Source: UBA830 sp002295635
GTDB lineage: Bacteria > Pseudomonadota > Alphaproteobacteria > MPNO01 > UBA830
NCBI GenBank assembly: GCA_002295635.1
Contig: DBHK01000014.1
Span: forward strand, 1-64,000
Direction of reading: 5' to 3'
DNA length: 64,000 nucleotides
Shown: one piece after another, positions 33,115 to 41,676 of the stretch
How the letters are laid out: every line of letters starts with the position of its first letter
Numbering within the stretch: the first letter of the stretch is position 1
The notes under the pieces: model-generated
Databases searched by the model: none
Told to the model about the DNA's origin: nothing
What the model saw: only the letters and a program-made list of their open reading frames with translations
Program-made: the position numbers and the translations under genes

Positions 33115-33530
33115 AAGAATACCTTATCCTGCGCGTTATTACGAAGCTGTTGCTGCCGTTCATTTTACTGTTCGGGCTTTATGTACAATTTCATGGTGAT
33201 TTCGGGCCAGGCGGGGGATTTCAGGCAGGTGTGATATTCGCCGCAGGTTTCGTACTGTATTCAATGGTATTTGGTGTACAGTCCGCACGCCGGATCCTGC
33301 CTGTAGGCATTCTTCGCGCCGGCATAGCAGGAGGGGTGCTTTTATACGCCTTAGTAGGGGTTGCTAATCTAGCACTAGGAGAAAATTACCTAAATTATTC
33401 AACTCTCGCGGACACCCAGAAAGAAGGTCAACATTTAGGTATTTTTCTCGTCGAGTTAGGTGTAGGCGTTACTGTTGCATCGGTAATGATGAGCGTTTTC
33501 TTCACCTTCGCAACATGGCGCGAAGACTAG
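33111..33530 (+). CDS. mnhB: Mrp-type antiporter subunit B
   Basis: 139 residues, four membrane segments. FGPGGGFQAGVIFAAGFVLYSMVFG is the MnhB family signature. It overlaps the previous gene by 4 bases and precedes the next by 10. It is equivalent to MbhF. Confidence 0.92.
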   Translation: MKEYLILRVITKLLLPFILLFGLYVQFHGDFGPGGGFQAGVIFAAGFVLYSMVFGVQSARRILPVGILRAGIAGGVLLYALVGVANLALGENYLNYSTLADTQKEGQHLGIFLVELGVGVTVASVMMSVFFTFATWRED

Positions 33531-33540
33531 AGTAAAGCGT

Positions 33541-33906
33541 ATGATCAACTGGGACCTAATCTCCGGACACTATAATTATTGGATCGCTATTTTCCTTGCT
33601 ATGGCAGGGCTCTATATCGTTATCGCTCGTGGCAACCTTATTAAAAAGTTAGTCGGTCTTAACGTATTTCAGTCTTCAGTATTCATCCTTTACATCTCAT
33701 TCGCCAAGGTCGGCGGCGGAACTGCTCCTATCCTCGCAAAGGGTATTGATGTATATTCAAACCCGCTGCCACACGTACTTATTCTAACTGCCATCGTTGT
33801 CGGAGTAGCTACGACGGCACTTGGTCTTGCGCTCGTAGTACGTATCCGTAATGAATACGGGACAATTGAGGAAGACGACATTCACTCTCAAGACGAGAGT
33901 ATGTGA
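33541..33906 (+). CDS. mnhC: Mrp-type antiporter subunit C (NuoK-like)
   Basis: 121 residues with three membrane segments. LVGLNVFQSSVFILYISFA and DPLPHVLILTAIVVG-type sequence (NPLPHVLILTAIVVGVATTALGLAL) are diagnostic of MnhC/NuoK. The carboxyl tail is acidic. Its stop overlaps the start of the next gene. Confidence 0.92.
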   Translation: MINWDLISGHYNYWIAIFLAMAGLYIVIARGNLIKKLVGLNVFQSSVFILYISFAKVGGGTAPILAKGIDVYSNPLPHVLILTAIVVGVATTALGLALVVRIRNEYGTIEEDDIHSQDESM

Positions 33907-35387
33907 TGTTGTCTACGCACCTCCCTGCTCTTGTTATCGTCATTCCGCTGATCTGCGCACCCTTGTGCGTTTTGCTGTATCGAAAAGACTGGTCATTCTG
34001 CGTGGCGCTACTGGCAACCTGGGCCTCGTTCGCATGCTCGATAGTACTGACCTTTCAGGTATTGGAGACCGGCCCGATTTCGTATGAGATGGGCGGCTGG
34101 CAACCACCGTATGGGATCGAAATCCGGCTGGACGAACTTAACGTCTATGTTTTGCTCATCGTATCTGGCATCGGTTCGGTAGTAACACCTTATGCACGAA
34201 ACTCGTTGCTCCTTGAATATATCGAGGAGCGTGCTCATATGTTTTTTTGCGCATATTTGCTCTGCCTATGTGGCCTGATGGGTGTTGCGGTCACGGGAGA
34301 TGCGTTCAACCTATTTGTTTTCCTCGAGATTTCATCATTATCATCTTACGTGCTTATCGCACTGGGTACTGACCGTCGCGCGCTCACAGCCGCCTATCAA
34401 TATTTGGTAATGGGGACTATTGGCGCGACATTCATTGTAATAGCGGTAGGTCTCCTCTATCAGGCAACCGGCACTCTCAATATGGCAGATATCGCCAGAA
34501 GGCTTCCCGAAGCGGGTTACACAAATCGTACTGTAATTGCTGCCTTCGCATTCCTTGTTATCGGCGCTGGACTTAAAATTGCCCTCTTCCCACTTCATCA
34601 ATGGCTTCCAAACGCATACACCTACGCTCCAAATATAGTATCAGCATTCCTCGCTGCGACAGCGACAAAGGTATCTGTATACATTCTATTACGTTTTGTC
34701 TTTTCCGTGTTCGGCGTCAGATTTTCATTTGAAATTTTGCCTACTGCCCTCCCCTTACTCGTACTCGCAGTTCTGGCAATGTTCCTCCCATCGATCGTTG
34801 CCTGTTTTCAAAACAACGTAAAACGGGTTCTCGCTTACTCGTCAGTTGGGCAGATTGGATACATGATCCTAGGACTCTCTTTCGTAAGTACGGCGGGATT
34901 GACGGCCAGTATCTTGCATCTTTTCAATCATGCCCTGATGAAAGGCGCGCTGTTCCTAATTTTAGGTGCCGTTTTTTATCGTATCGGCTCATGTAATATC
35001 GACCGTATGGCTGGCATCGCCAAACAAATGCCATGGACAATGGCAGCTTTTGTCGGCGGTGGTCTTAGCCTAGTGGGTATACCTCTTACAGCAGGATTTA
35101 TCTCAAAGTGGTACCTAATTCTGGCGGCGATTGAGAACGGCTGGTGGTATGTTGCCATCCTGATAGTCGCCAGCTCGCTAATTGCAGTGATTTATGTATG
35201 GCGGGTAATCGAATCGGCCTACTTCCGCGAAACACCGGATGACTTAAGAGATGTGACAGAGGCCCCGACAAGCCTTTTAGTACCCGCATGGATATTAGTA
35301 TTTGCCAACTTTTATTTTGGGATGGAAACATCTGTCTCCGTCGGTATCGCTGAACGCGCGGCGCAGGCACTTATGGGGGCTGGTTAA
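33906..35387 (+). CDS. mnhD: Mrp-type antiporter subunit D, first copy (NuoL/M/N-like)
   Basis: 493 residues from the ATG at 33906 (TGATG junction). A GTG three bases earlier is also in frame. About 14 membrane segments. The proton-channel family signature is plain: conserved glutamate in FVFLEISSLSSYVLIALG and lysine in ALFPLHQWLPNAYTYAPNIVSAFLAATATKV, plus VKRVLAYSSVGQIGYM. It pumps or exchanges H+ with Na+/K+ in the complex. Confidence 0.92.
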   Translation: MLSTHLPALVIVIPLICAPLCVLLYRKDWSFCVALLATWASFACSIVLTFQVLETGPISYEMGGWQPPYGIEIRLDELNVYVLLIVSGIGSVVTPYARNSLLLEYIEERAHMFFCAYLLCLCGLMGVAVTGDAFNLFVFLEISSLSSYVLIALGTDRRALTAAYQYLVMGTIGATFIVIAVGLLYQATGTLNMADIARRLPEAGYTNRTVIAAFAFLVIGAGLKIALFPLHQWLPNAYTYAPNIVSAFLAATATKVSVYILLRFVFSVFGVRFSFEILPTALPLLVLAVLAMFLPSIVACFQNNVKRVLAYSSVGQIGYMILGLSFVSTAGLTASILHLFNHALMKGALFLILGAVFYRIGSCNIDRMAGIAKQMPWTMAAFVGGGLSLVGIPLTAGFISKWYLILAAIENGWWYVAILIVASSLIAVIYVWRVIESAYFRETPDDLRDVTEAPTSLLVPAWILVFANFYFGMETSVSVGIAERAAQALMGAG

Positions 35388-36913
35388 TGGATACGCAGGA
35401 CTTTATCGCCCTCGCGGTGCTTTTGCCGCTGATCGGTACCATCATGATCTGGATGTCCGGACAGCGTCCCAATCAGCGTGAATTAGTTACCATTATAACC
35501 TCTATTCTGACATTTTTATGCGTTCTCCAAGTTCTTCCGCCTGTGTTAGCTGGCGAAAATCCGACGTTAGTGATTACCGAAATCATCCCCGGACTGCCAC
35601 TTGCCTTCGTGGTCGAACCTCTGGGCATGATGTTCGCGTTGATCGCGTCATTTCTATGGATTGTCACCTCGTTTTACGCCATCGGTTACATGCGGGGACA
35701 TAATGAACCCAACCAGACACGCTTCTACATGTGTTTTGCCATCGCAATCTCCAGTGCAATCGCAGTAGCGTTCTCCAGCAATATGTTCACTCTGTTTATC
35801 GCCTACGAAGTCCTTACTCTGTCAACCTACCCGCTCGTAACCCACAACCAGGACGAAGAGGCAAAACGGGCGGGCCGGACATATTTAGGTATTCTTTTGA
35901 CAACCTCCGTCGGGTTTTTACTCATCGCCATCTTATGGACCTGGTTTGCTGCTGGCACATTGGACTTTACAAAGGGCGGCATCCTTAAAGGCAAAATTGA
36001 TGACGGTCTCGTAATAGTCATGCTGTTTCTATATATGTATGGCATAGGTAAGGCGGCTCTAATGCCTATTCACCGATGGCTGCCAGCGGCAATGGTCGCG
36101 CCTACACCGGTCAGCGCACTGCTGCACGCCGTTGCCGTTGTAAAAGCCGGTGTTTTTACCGTGTTGAAGGTTATTATCTACATTTTTGGCGCCGACTTCC
36201 TGACAGAGACTGGTGCAAGTATCTGGCTTATGTACGTAGCAGGCGGTACTGTTCTTTTGGCATCTCTGGTTGCTATTACAAAAGATAATCTCAAAGCTCG
36301 CCTTGCGTATTCGACAGTCAGTCAGCTTTCCTATGTCGTTCTGGCTGGCGCATTGGCAACATCCTTCAGCCTCGTTGGCGGTGCCATGCACATAGCAATG
36401 CATGCCTTCGGCAAGATCACCCTCTTCTTTTGTGCGGGCGCTATAATGGTCGCAAGCCATAAGACTCAGATAAGCCAAATGCGGGGTCTTGGATGGAAAA
36501 TGCCCTACACCTTTGTGGCGTTTCTTATTGGCTCGCTTAGTGTAATTGGTCTCCCTCCTCTCGGTGGATCTTGGAGTAAGTGGTACATCGCGCTTGGGGC
36601 AGCTGATGCGGAACAACTTATTTTTATCGCCGTCCTTATGATCTCATCTCTCCTGAATATTGGTTACCTGATACCAGTATTTGCCCGCGGGTTCTTCGGG
36701 CCACGAGAAGAAGAAGATGGGGAGGTGGCGAACAACCATCCTCCTGAGCATGACCCAAGGCGGGGAGATCAGATGAAAAGGCATAGCCGTATCGCTGAAG
36801 CACCATTGATGTGTGTAATTCCGCTGTGGGTTACAGCGATTGGTTGTTTCGCACTCTTCCTGTATGCAGACCGGCTTTACGCAATGCTGGCACCAATCGT
36901 GAGCTTAAGATGA
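35387..36913 (+). CDS. Antiporter subunit, second NuoL/M/N-like copy
   Basis: 508 residues, starting on the last base of the previous stop. NuoL/MrpA-like channel features: FIAYEVLTLSTYPLVTH, KAALMPIHRWLPAAMVAPTPVSALLHAVAVVKAG and LKARLAYSTVSQLSYV. HAVAVVKAG is closer to NuoL/MrpA than to NuoN. A hydrophilic stretch near residues 440-465 has acidic and His residues (EEEDGEVANNHPPEHDP). It gives the complex a second ion channel. Confidence 0.92.
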   Translation: MDTQDFIALAVLLPLIGTIMIWMSGQRPNQRELVTIITSILTFLCVLQVLPPVLAGENPTLVITEIIPGLPLAFVVEPLGMMFALIASFLWIVTSFYAIGYMRGHNEPNQTRFYMCFAIAISSAIAVAFSSNMFTLFIAYEVLTLSTYPLVTHNQDEEAKRAGRTYLGILLTTSVGFLLIAILWTWFAAGTLDFTKGGILKGKIDDGLVIVMLFLYMYGIGKAALMPIHRWLPAAMVAPTPVSALLHAVAVVKAGVFTVLKVIIYIFGADFLTETGASIWLMYVAGGTVLLASLVAITKDNLKARLAYSTVSQLSYVVLAGALATSFSLVGGAMHIAMHAFGKITLFFCAGAIMVASHKTQISQMRGLGWKMPYTFVAFLIGSLSVIGLPPLGGSWSKWYIALGAADAEQLIFIAVLMISSLLNIGYLIPVFARGFFGPREEEDGEVANNHPPEHDPRRGDQMKRHSRIAEAPLMCVIPLWVTAIGCFALFLYADRLYAMLAPIVSLR

Positions 36914-37218
36914 ACAACACCGAATATTCCTCGGCAATCTCGCCATCCAGAGAGGCTTCTCGCTGGCTCGATGATCGAAAAAACGTGGACAAGATTTATT
37001 GGGGTATCGTCGGAATTTGTGCGGTACTGATGGTGATCGAACCTTTCTATCACAAACACGCTTATCTCGGATTTGAGGATAGTTTTGGATTTTACGGTTG
37101 GTTCGGGTTTCTCGCCAGCATCGGCCTTTTTCTTATCGCTCGGCAGTTGAGTATCTTACTGTCCCGTCCCGAGGACTTCTACAATGAAGTGACAGGGGAA
37201 GCAGAGGAAGAAAGCTGA
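36910..37218 (+). CDS. Small two-helix membrane protein of the antiporter operon
   Basis: 102 residues from the ATG at 36910, which overlaps the previous stop as ATGA. A longer frame from 36811 lies inside the previous gene and is rejected. Two hydrophobic segments (about 30-48 and 66-83) are joined by a short loop. The carboxyl end is acidic (GEAEEES). It also overlaps the next gene by one base. Its fixed place between two channel subunits suggests an accessory subunit of the complex. I do not recognise a named family. Confidence 0.8.
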   Translation: MNNTEYSSAISPSREASRWLDDRKNVDKIYWGIVGICAVLMVIEPFYHKHAYLGFEDSFGFYGWFGFLASIGLFLIARQLSILLSRPEDFYNEVTGEAEEES

Positions 37219-38906
37219 TGCTTTTTGAAATCCCACCAGGCCTCCTACTAATATTGGGTGTATTGGTGCTGCCATTGCTTCCGACTGCATGGCGTAAAGC
37301 CTATATAACTTTTCTCCCTCTAGCAGGGCTATGGGCACTGATAGGCGCCGAACAGGGGATATCCCACACGTTTACTTTATTTTCATATGAAATTACTCCC
37401 GTCCGCATCGACAACCTAAGCTTGATCTTCGGTTATATATTTCACATCGCAGCAGTTCTAAGCGTGATATTTGCGTGGCACAACGAAGATATCGTGGACC
37501 AGATGGCCGGGCTTGCCTATGCAGGTGCTGGGATCGGGGCAGTATTCGCCGGCGACCTAATCACTCTTTTCGTATACTGGGAAATAATGGCAGTAACGTC
37601 CGTCTTCCTGATTTGGGCGCGGAGAACCGATGCGGCGTATCGCGCCGGCATGCGATACCTAATAATCCAAGTAGGCTCCGGCGTATTACTTTTGTCCGGC
37701 GCCATCCTTCTAGCGCACCAAACCGGCTCTATCGCGTTTGAAAAAATGATGCTGGACAACCTTGCAACATGGCTAATCCTCGTCGCTTTTGGGATAAAAT
37801 GTGCCTTCCCATTCCTCCACAACTGGTTACCAGACGCCTATCCAGAAGCCACAGCCACAGGTGCTGTCTTCTTATCAGTGTTCACGACCAAATGCGCGGT
37901 CTATGTTCTTGCGCGGGGATTTCCGGGTACGGAGCTTTTGATATATGTTGGGGCCGTAATGGCGGCATTCCCGCTTTTCTACGCACTTATAGAAAATGAC
38001 CTTCGACGAGTTCTATCCTACTCGCTGAACAACCAGCTAGGCTTCATGGTAGTGGGTATCGGGATAGGATCTGCACTTGCCATTAACGGCGTTGCAGCTC
38101 ACGCCTTCGCCCATATCCTCTATAAATCACTCTTGTTTATGGCGATGGGCGCAGTGCTTTACCGTGCCGGTACGGTAAAAGCTTCGGATCTAGGTGCACT
38201 ATACAAATCGATGCCATTGACGGCGTTTTTCTGCATCATTGGTGCGTTGTCTATTTCGACACCACTCTTCGCTGGATATGTTGGTAAATCGCTAACAATC
38301 TCTGCTGTGGCAAAAGGTAGCCACGAGATTATATGGATTGTCCTTATGTTCGCCTCCGCCGGCGTTTTTCTGGTATCCGGTGTCAAGGTAGTCTATTTCG
38401 CCTTTTTTGGCTCTGACTCTGGCAATCGTTATCGCGAAGCGCCCCCAAACATGCTTGTCGGCATGGGGCTAACAAGCCTGTTATGCATAGGTATTGGAGT
38501 GTATTCTCCATGGCTATACAGCTTGCTGCCATACGAAGTCGTCTATAATCCCTACACCACCGACCACATTATAAATCAGTTACAACTTTTATTATTCACG
38601 GCACTAGCTTTTGCCGTTCTAATACGTTTCAAGCTCTTCCCACCGCCAGTAAGTTCGATAAATCTTGATTTCGACGTTACTTACCGAAAATGGTTACCCG
38701 GAATTTACCATCGTAGCATTGAGTTTATCTTCGACGGCTGGAATAGGATTCTACTTGATCTTCGGAACGGCGTACGACGGTTTGTCGGGTACATGTTCCG
38801 TCATCACGGCCCGGAAGGTATCCTCGCGCGTACGTGGCCTACTGGTTCGATGGCGCTCTGGGTCGCCTTGCTCTTAGGCGGTATCCTATTGATTTACTAT
38901 AGCTGA
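37218..38906 (+). CDS. Antiporter subunit, third NuoL/M/N-like copy
   Basis: 562 residues, start overlapping the previous stop by one base. Channel signature: LFVYWEIMAVTSVFLIW with the conserved glutamate and FPFLHNWLPDAYPEATATGAVFLSVFTTKCAVYVLAR with the lysine, then RRVLSYSLNNQLGFMVVGIG. The last 130 residues extend beyond the 14-helix core with a lateral hydrophilic region and a final membrane segment (MALWVALLLGGILLIYY). It is the last gene of the operon. It gives three such subunits where classical Mrp has two. Confidence 0.92.
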   Translation: MLFEIPPGLLLILGVLVLPLLPTAWRKAYITFLPLAGLWALIGAEQGISHTFTLFSYEITPVRIDNLSLIFGYIFHIAAVLSVIFAWHNEDIVDQMAGLAYAGAGIGAVFAGDLITLFVYWEIMAVTSVFLIWARRTDAAYRAGMRYLIIQVGSGVLLLSGAILLAHQTGSIAFEKMMLDNLATWLILVAFGIKCAFPFLHNWLPDAYPEATATGAVFLSVFTTKCAVYVLARGFPGTELLIYVGAVMAAFPLFYALIENDLRRVLSYSLNNQLGFMVVGIGIGSALAINGVAAHAFAHILYKSLLFMAMGAVLYRAGTVKASDLGALYKSMPLTAFFCIIGALSISTPLFAGYVGKSLTISAVAKGSHEIIWIVLMFASAGVFLVSGVKVVYFAFFGSDSGNRYREAPPNMLVGMGLTSLLCIGIGVYSPWLYSLLPYEVVYNPYTTDHIINQLQLLLFTALAFAVLIRFKLFPPPVSSINLDFDVTYRKWLPGIYHRSIEFIFDGWNRILLDLRNGVRRFVGYMFRHHGPEGILARTWPTGSMALWVALLLGGILLIYYS

Positions 38907-39061
38907 AAACAGGCATAGACAGACGCTAGAACTATGTGACTGAGTTCATTTTTTCCATTAGTGAAAGACTGTTTTGTTGCTACAGGCATTTAAGCAGCAA
39001 ACCTGAAGGTGTACATTGGACTTATCGACCCACTGAATTTGATCACCGGAGGCTGAATGAG

Positions 39062-39340
39062 ATGACAGATTATTGGCTGAACAAGCTGATATTCGAACTG
39101 CAAGGGCCGGATGGTAAAGAACAATGGACCAATCGTCGCGAGGAAGTAATCGCGAAATACGATCTGTCTCCGGATATCCGAGCTGCGTTGATTAAAAACG
39201 ATATCGGAACACTCCTTCCACACGTAAACCCATACCTGATGAGGTTTTTCCTTCTCATGCTGGGGTACGATGACGATCAGTCAATTTCGGTACTAGCTGA
39301 ATTCCAAACAGACGAAGATAGGAAACGTTTAAATGGCTAA
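39062..39340 (+). CDS. LigA-like small subunit of an extradiol dioxygenase
   Basis: 92 residues from the ATG at 39062, with GGAGG upstream. The frame extends left to 38936 but without a ribosome site. It is helical and resembles the alpha subunit of protocatechuate 4,5-dioxygenase: YWLNKLIFELQGPDGKEQW, then NPYLMRFFLLMLGYDDDQ. It caps the active site of LigB in known enzymes. It overlaps the LigB-like gene by 8 bases, so the two form one enzyme. It starts block B, 155 bp after the antiporter operon. Confidence 0.8.
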   Translation: MTDYWLNKLIFELQGPDGKEQWTNRREEVIAKYDLSPDIRAALIKNDIGTLLPHVNPYLMRFFLLMLGYDDDQSISVLAEFQTDEDRKRLNG

Positions 39341-40166
39341 AGTCGTCGGCAGCTTCGCCGCTTCACACGCACCCAACATCGCTCGCGCTTGGGATAGACT
39401 GACGGACAAAACACGCGACTGGCTGACCACTCGGTACAACGAACTGGGGGATAGGGTTAAAGCGCTCGAACCGGATGTTTTCGTAATTCATTCCAACGAT
39501 CACTGGATTAATTTTTTTCTCGATAATATCCCGGCGTTTCTTGTCGGTATCGGGGACGAACACGACCCACCACCGGAACCTTTTATGAAGGGTCTATTTC
39601 CACAAACAAACCTGCCGGGGCACGCAGATCTCGGGCGGCATATCTTAGAGTTCGCAATGAACGCGGACTTCGATCCTTCCTACTCATACCGGGTAAAAAT
39701 CGATCATGGTATCGGTATCCCCATCTGGCGAATGGGCTTCGATAAAGTTCCGCCGATTGTTCCGGTCTTTGTTAATCTCGTGGAAGAACCCTTCCCTACA
39801 CCGAGGCGCTGTCTTGCTTGGGGACACATGATCAGGGACGCAATTGAGGCATACCCTAAGGACTTGCGTGTTGTCGTATTTGGTACCGGTGGTCTGAGCC
39901 ACTCGATTGGAGAGACCACAATGGGCTGGATCGACGAAAAATTTGATCTCGCCTGCATTGAGTTGTTTAAATCCGCGTCCGACAATAACCTCGCTAAAGA
40001 ACTCGACCGGATGCTTATTGAAACGGGAAACGGCGGCGCAGAGATCCGTTCTTGGTCAATCGCCCATGCCGTAGCTGATGGTGGCGGGTTTGATCTGATC
40101 GGCTATATTCCACAGCCAGAGACTTTAATAGGTTGCGGACTAGCTGAGTGGAAAATTCCCACCTGA
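39333..40166 (+). CDS. Class III extradiol ring-cleavage dioxygenase (LigB-like)
   Basis: 277 residues. Metal and catalytic residues are visible: histidine in ASHAPN, histidine in HSNDHWINFF, acid/base histidine in GTGGLSHSIGE and glutamate in GNGGAEIRSW. These match protocatechuate 4,5-dioxygenase beta and related gallate and hydroxypyridone dioxygenases. It is Fe(II)-dependent, cytosolic and works with the overlapping LigA-like subunit. It is paralogous to the fused enzyme at 21539, which shares NDH...F, GGLSH and the ExRxW context, so the cell probably opens two different rings or two pathway intermediates. Confidence 0.9.
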   Translation: MAKVVGSFAASHAPNIARAWDRLTDKTRDWLTTRYNELGDRVKALEPDVFVIHSNDHWINFFLDNIPAFLVGIGDEHDPPPEPFMKGLFPQTNLPGHADLGRHILEFAMNADFDPSYSYRVKIDHGIGIPIWRMGFDKVPPIVPVFVNLVEEPFPTPRRCLAWGHMIRDAIEAYPKDLRVVVFGTGGLSHSIGETTMGWIDEKFDLACIELFKSASDNNLAKELDRMLIETGNGGAEIRSWSIAHAVADGGGFDLIGYIPQPETLIGCGLAEWKIPT

Positions 40167-40285
40167 TTCGTCACACCCCTTCTTCAGCTCCAAAGAGGTT
40201 ATTTTTAATTATACAGAAACGTTGGTTAAATCCTAAATTTATCGTAATAAGCGAGGCCTCATGCCTTGCCCGTGCCCGGGCAACG

Positions 40286-40304
40286 CTCTAAATTCTATTT
40301 AGAG
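40286..40304. other. Inverted repeat in the leader of the CoxG-like gene
   Basis: CTCTAAA and TTTAGAG form a perfect seven-pair stem with loop TTCTA, about 30 bases upstream of the ATG at 40337. It could be an operator or a leader RNA hairpin. No T-run follows. Confidence 0.4.
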
Positions 40305-40336
40305 GGCGAACGAGTTTAGAACTGGAGAATTCAGCC

Positions 40337-40960
40337 ATGGAAATGACCGGCGAGTACAATATCCCGGCCCCGAGGGAAAAAGTATGGGACGCCCTTAATG
40401 ATCCTGAAGTTCTGGCAAAGTGTATCCCGGGCTGCCAAGAGCTCAACATGGACTCGGAAACTGAGTTGTCGGCCACCGTAAAATCAAAAGTCGGCCCGGT
40501 CTCGGCAACATTTAAGGGCAAGGTTACCTTGAGTGAGATCGATCCGCCGAACGGGTACCGCATCTCCGGCGAGGGTTCAGGGGGAGTTGCCGGATTCGCA
40601 AAAGGTGGGGCAGAAGTGAAACTAGCCGAGGATGGAGATGGAACGGTCCTCACCTACGTCGCCAATGCGCAGGTAGGCGGAAAACTCGCCCAAATTGGTT
40701 CGAGGCTGATAGATTCCACGGCCAAGAAGATGGCGAATGAATTTTTTGGCAAATTCGCGGAGGAAGTTGGTGGCGTAGTCGATGAAGGCACTGATGGCAC
40801 TGAATCATCAGTGGAACCGCAAGCCGGTCAGGACGATCAAGAAAAGTCGGAGACGCCGCAATCTGATTCTACAGAAGGTGGTCGCGGAATTAGTCCCGCC
40901 CTTTGGGTAGGCGGTCTAATTGCTGCCGTTGTGGTTGTCCTATTGATCGTGGCGACCTGA
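40337..40960 (+). CDS. CoxG/SRPBCC family protein with C-terminal membrane anchor
   Basis: 207 residues, GGAG about 9 bases before the ATG. Residues 1-145 are the CoxG fold: MTGEYNIPAPREKVWDALNDPEVLAKCIPGC at the start and TYVANAQVGGKLAQIGSRLIDSTAKKMANEFF at the end. An acidic Gln/Glu/Ser linker follows, then a final membrane helix (LWVGGLIAAVVVVLLIVA). In Oligotropha, CoxG recruits the Mo enzyme to the inner membrane. That role is likely here for the molybdenum hydroxylase. Confidence 0.9.
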   Translation: MEMTGEYNIPAPREKVWDALNDPEVLAKCIPGCQELNMDSETELSATVKSKVGPVSATFKGKVTLSEIDPPNGYRISGEGSGGVAGFAKGGAEVKLAEDGDGTVLTYVANAQVGGKLAQIGSRLIDSTAKKMANEFFGKFAEEVGGVVDEGTDGTESSVEPQAGQDDQEKSETPQSDSTEGGRGISPALWVGGLIAAVVVVLLIVAT

Positions 40961-41064
40961 CACCGTGCAGGTGTCGTGTATCGTGCTTCTGAGCGCTTGA
41001 CCTGCCAATTACCGGGCGGTTAACTGCATAGAAGGGAAGTTCGGATCGAGCTCGTAAGTCCAAT

Positions 41065-41093
41065 AAACGAGCCCAAAATGAAACGGCTCGTTT
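41065..41093. repeat. Nine-base inverted repeat upstream of the 2Fe-2S subunit gene
   Basis: AAACGAGCC (41065-41073) and GGCTCGTTT (41085-41093) are perfect complements with an 11-base spacer. A hairpin with a short TTT could be a weak terminator for the CoxG-like gene. The length and symmetry also suit a regulator binding site for the coxSM-like genes. Confidence 0.55.
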
Positions 41094-41147
41094 GAGCGGA
41101 AAGAACAGTTGAAAACAGCGTGTTTTCGGCGAACCAAGGAGGGCCCT

Positions 41148-41624
41148 ATGACGACAACCACTGTCTCTATGACGGTGAACACTAAGCTGGTTTCGGCAGA
41201 TGTCGAAAACCGTACACTTTTGGTTCAGTATTTGCGAGAAAGCCTAGGACTCACTGGCACACATGTCGGCTGCGACACATCACAATGTGGTGCTTGTACA
41301 GTCCACATCGACGGATTGCCAATCAAATCCTGCACGATCCTTGCGCGCCAGGTAGAGGGAAAAGACGTAACAACTATCGAGGGTCTGGCAGATGGCGATA
41401 CCTTGCATCCAATGCAGGAAGCTTTTCGGGAAAATCATGCTCTGCAATGTGGCTTTTGTACCCCCGGAATGGTCATGAGCGCGATTGGTATTGTCGACCG
41501 TAATGAAGATAACCTCGACGAAAAAACGGTTCGACACGAGCTAGAGGGAAACTTCTGCCGTTGTACTGGCTACCACAACATCGTCAAAGCCATCCTAGCA
41601 GCGCATGAAGAGATGACCTCTTAA
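41148..41624 (+). CDS. Molybdenum hydroxylase small subunit, 2Fe-2S (CoxS-like)
   Basis: 158 residues from the ATG at 41148, with AAGGAGGG directly upstream. An earlier in-frame ATG at 41109 lacks a ribosome site. Two 2Fe-2S sites are present: plant-type CDTSQCGACTVHIDG with a later C, and the four-helix type CGFCTPGMVM with CRCTGYHNIVKA. Both match CoxS/NdhS/IorA small subunits. It passes electrons from the Mo site to FAD. It is followed by the FAD subunit after 52 bp. No large-subunit gene is adjacent. Confidence 0.95.
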   Translation: MTTTTVSMTVNTKLVSADVENRTLLVQYLRESLGLTGTHVGCDTSQCGACTVHIDGLPIKSCTILARQVEGKDVTTIEGLADGDTLHPMQEAFRENHALQCGFCTPGMVMSAIGIVDRNEDNLDEKTVRHELEGNFCRCTGYHNIVKAILAAHEEMTS

Positions 41625-41676
41625 GGCTACTGAACAGGCCCCACAACACGCAAACGACCAAACTGAGAGGTCAACC

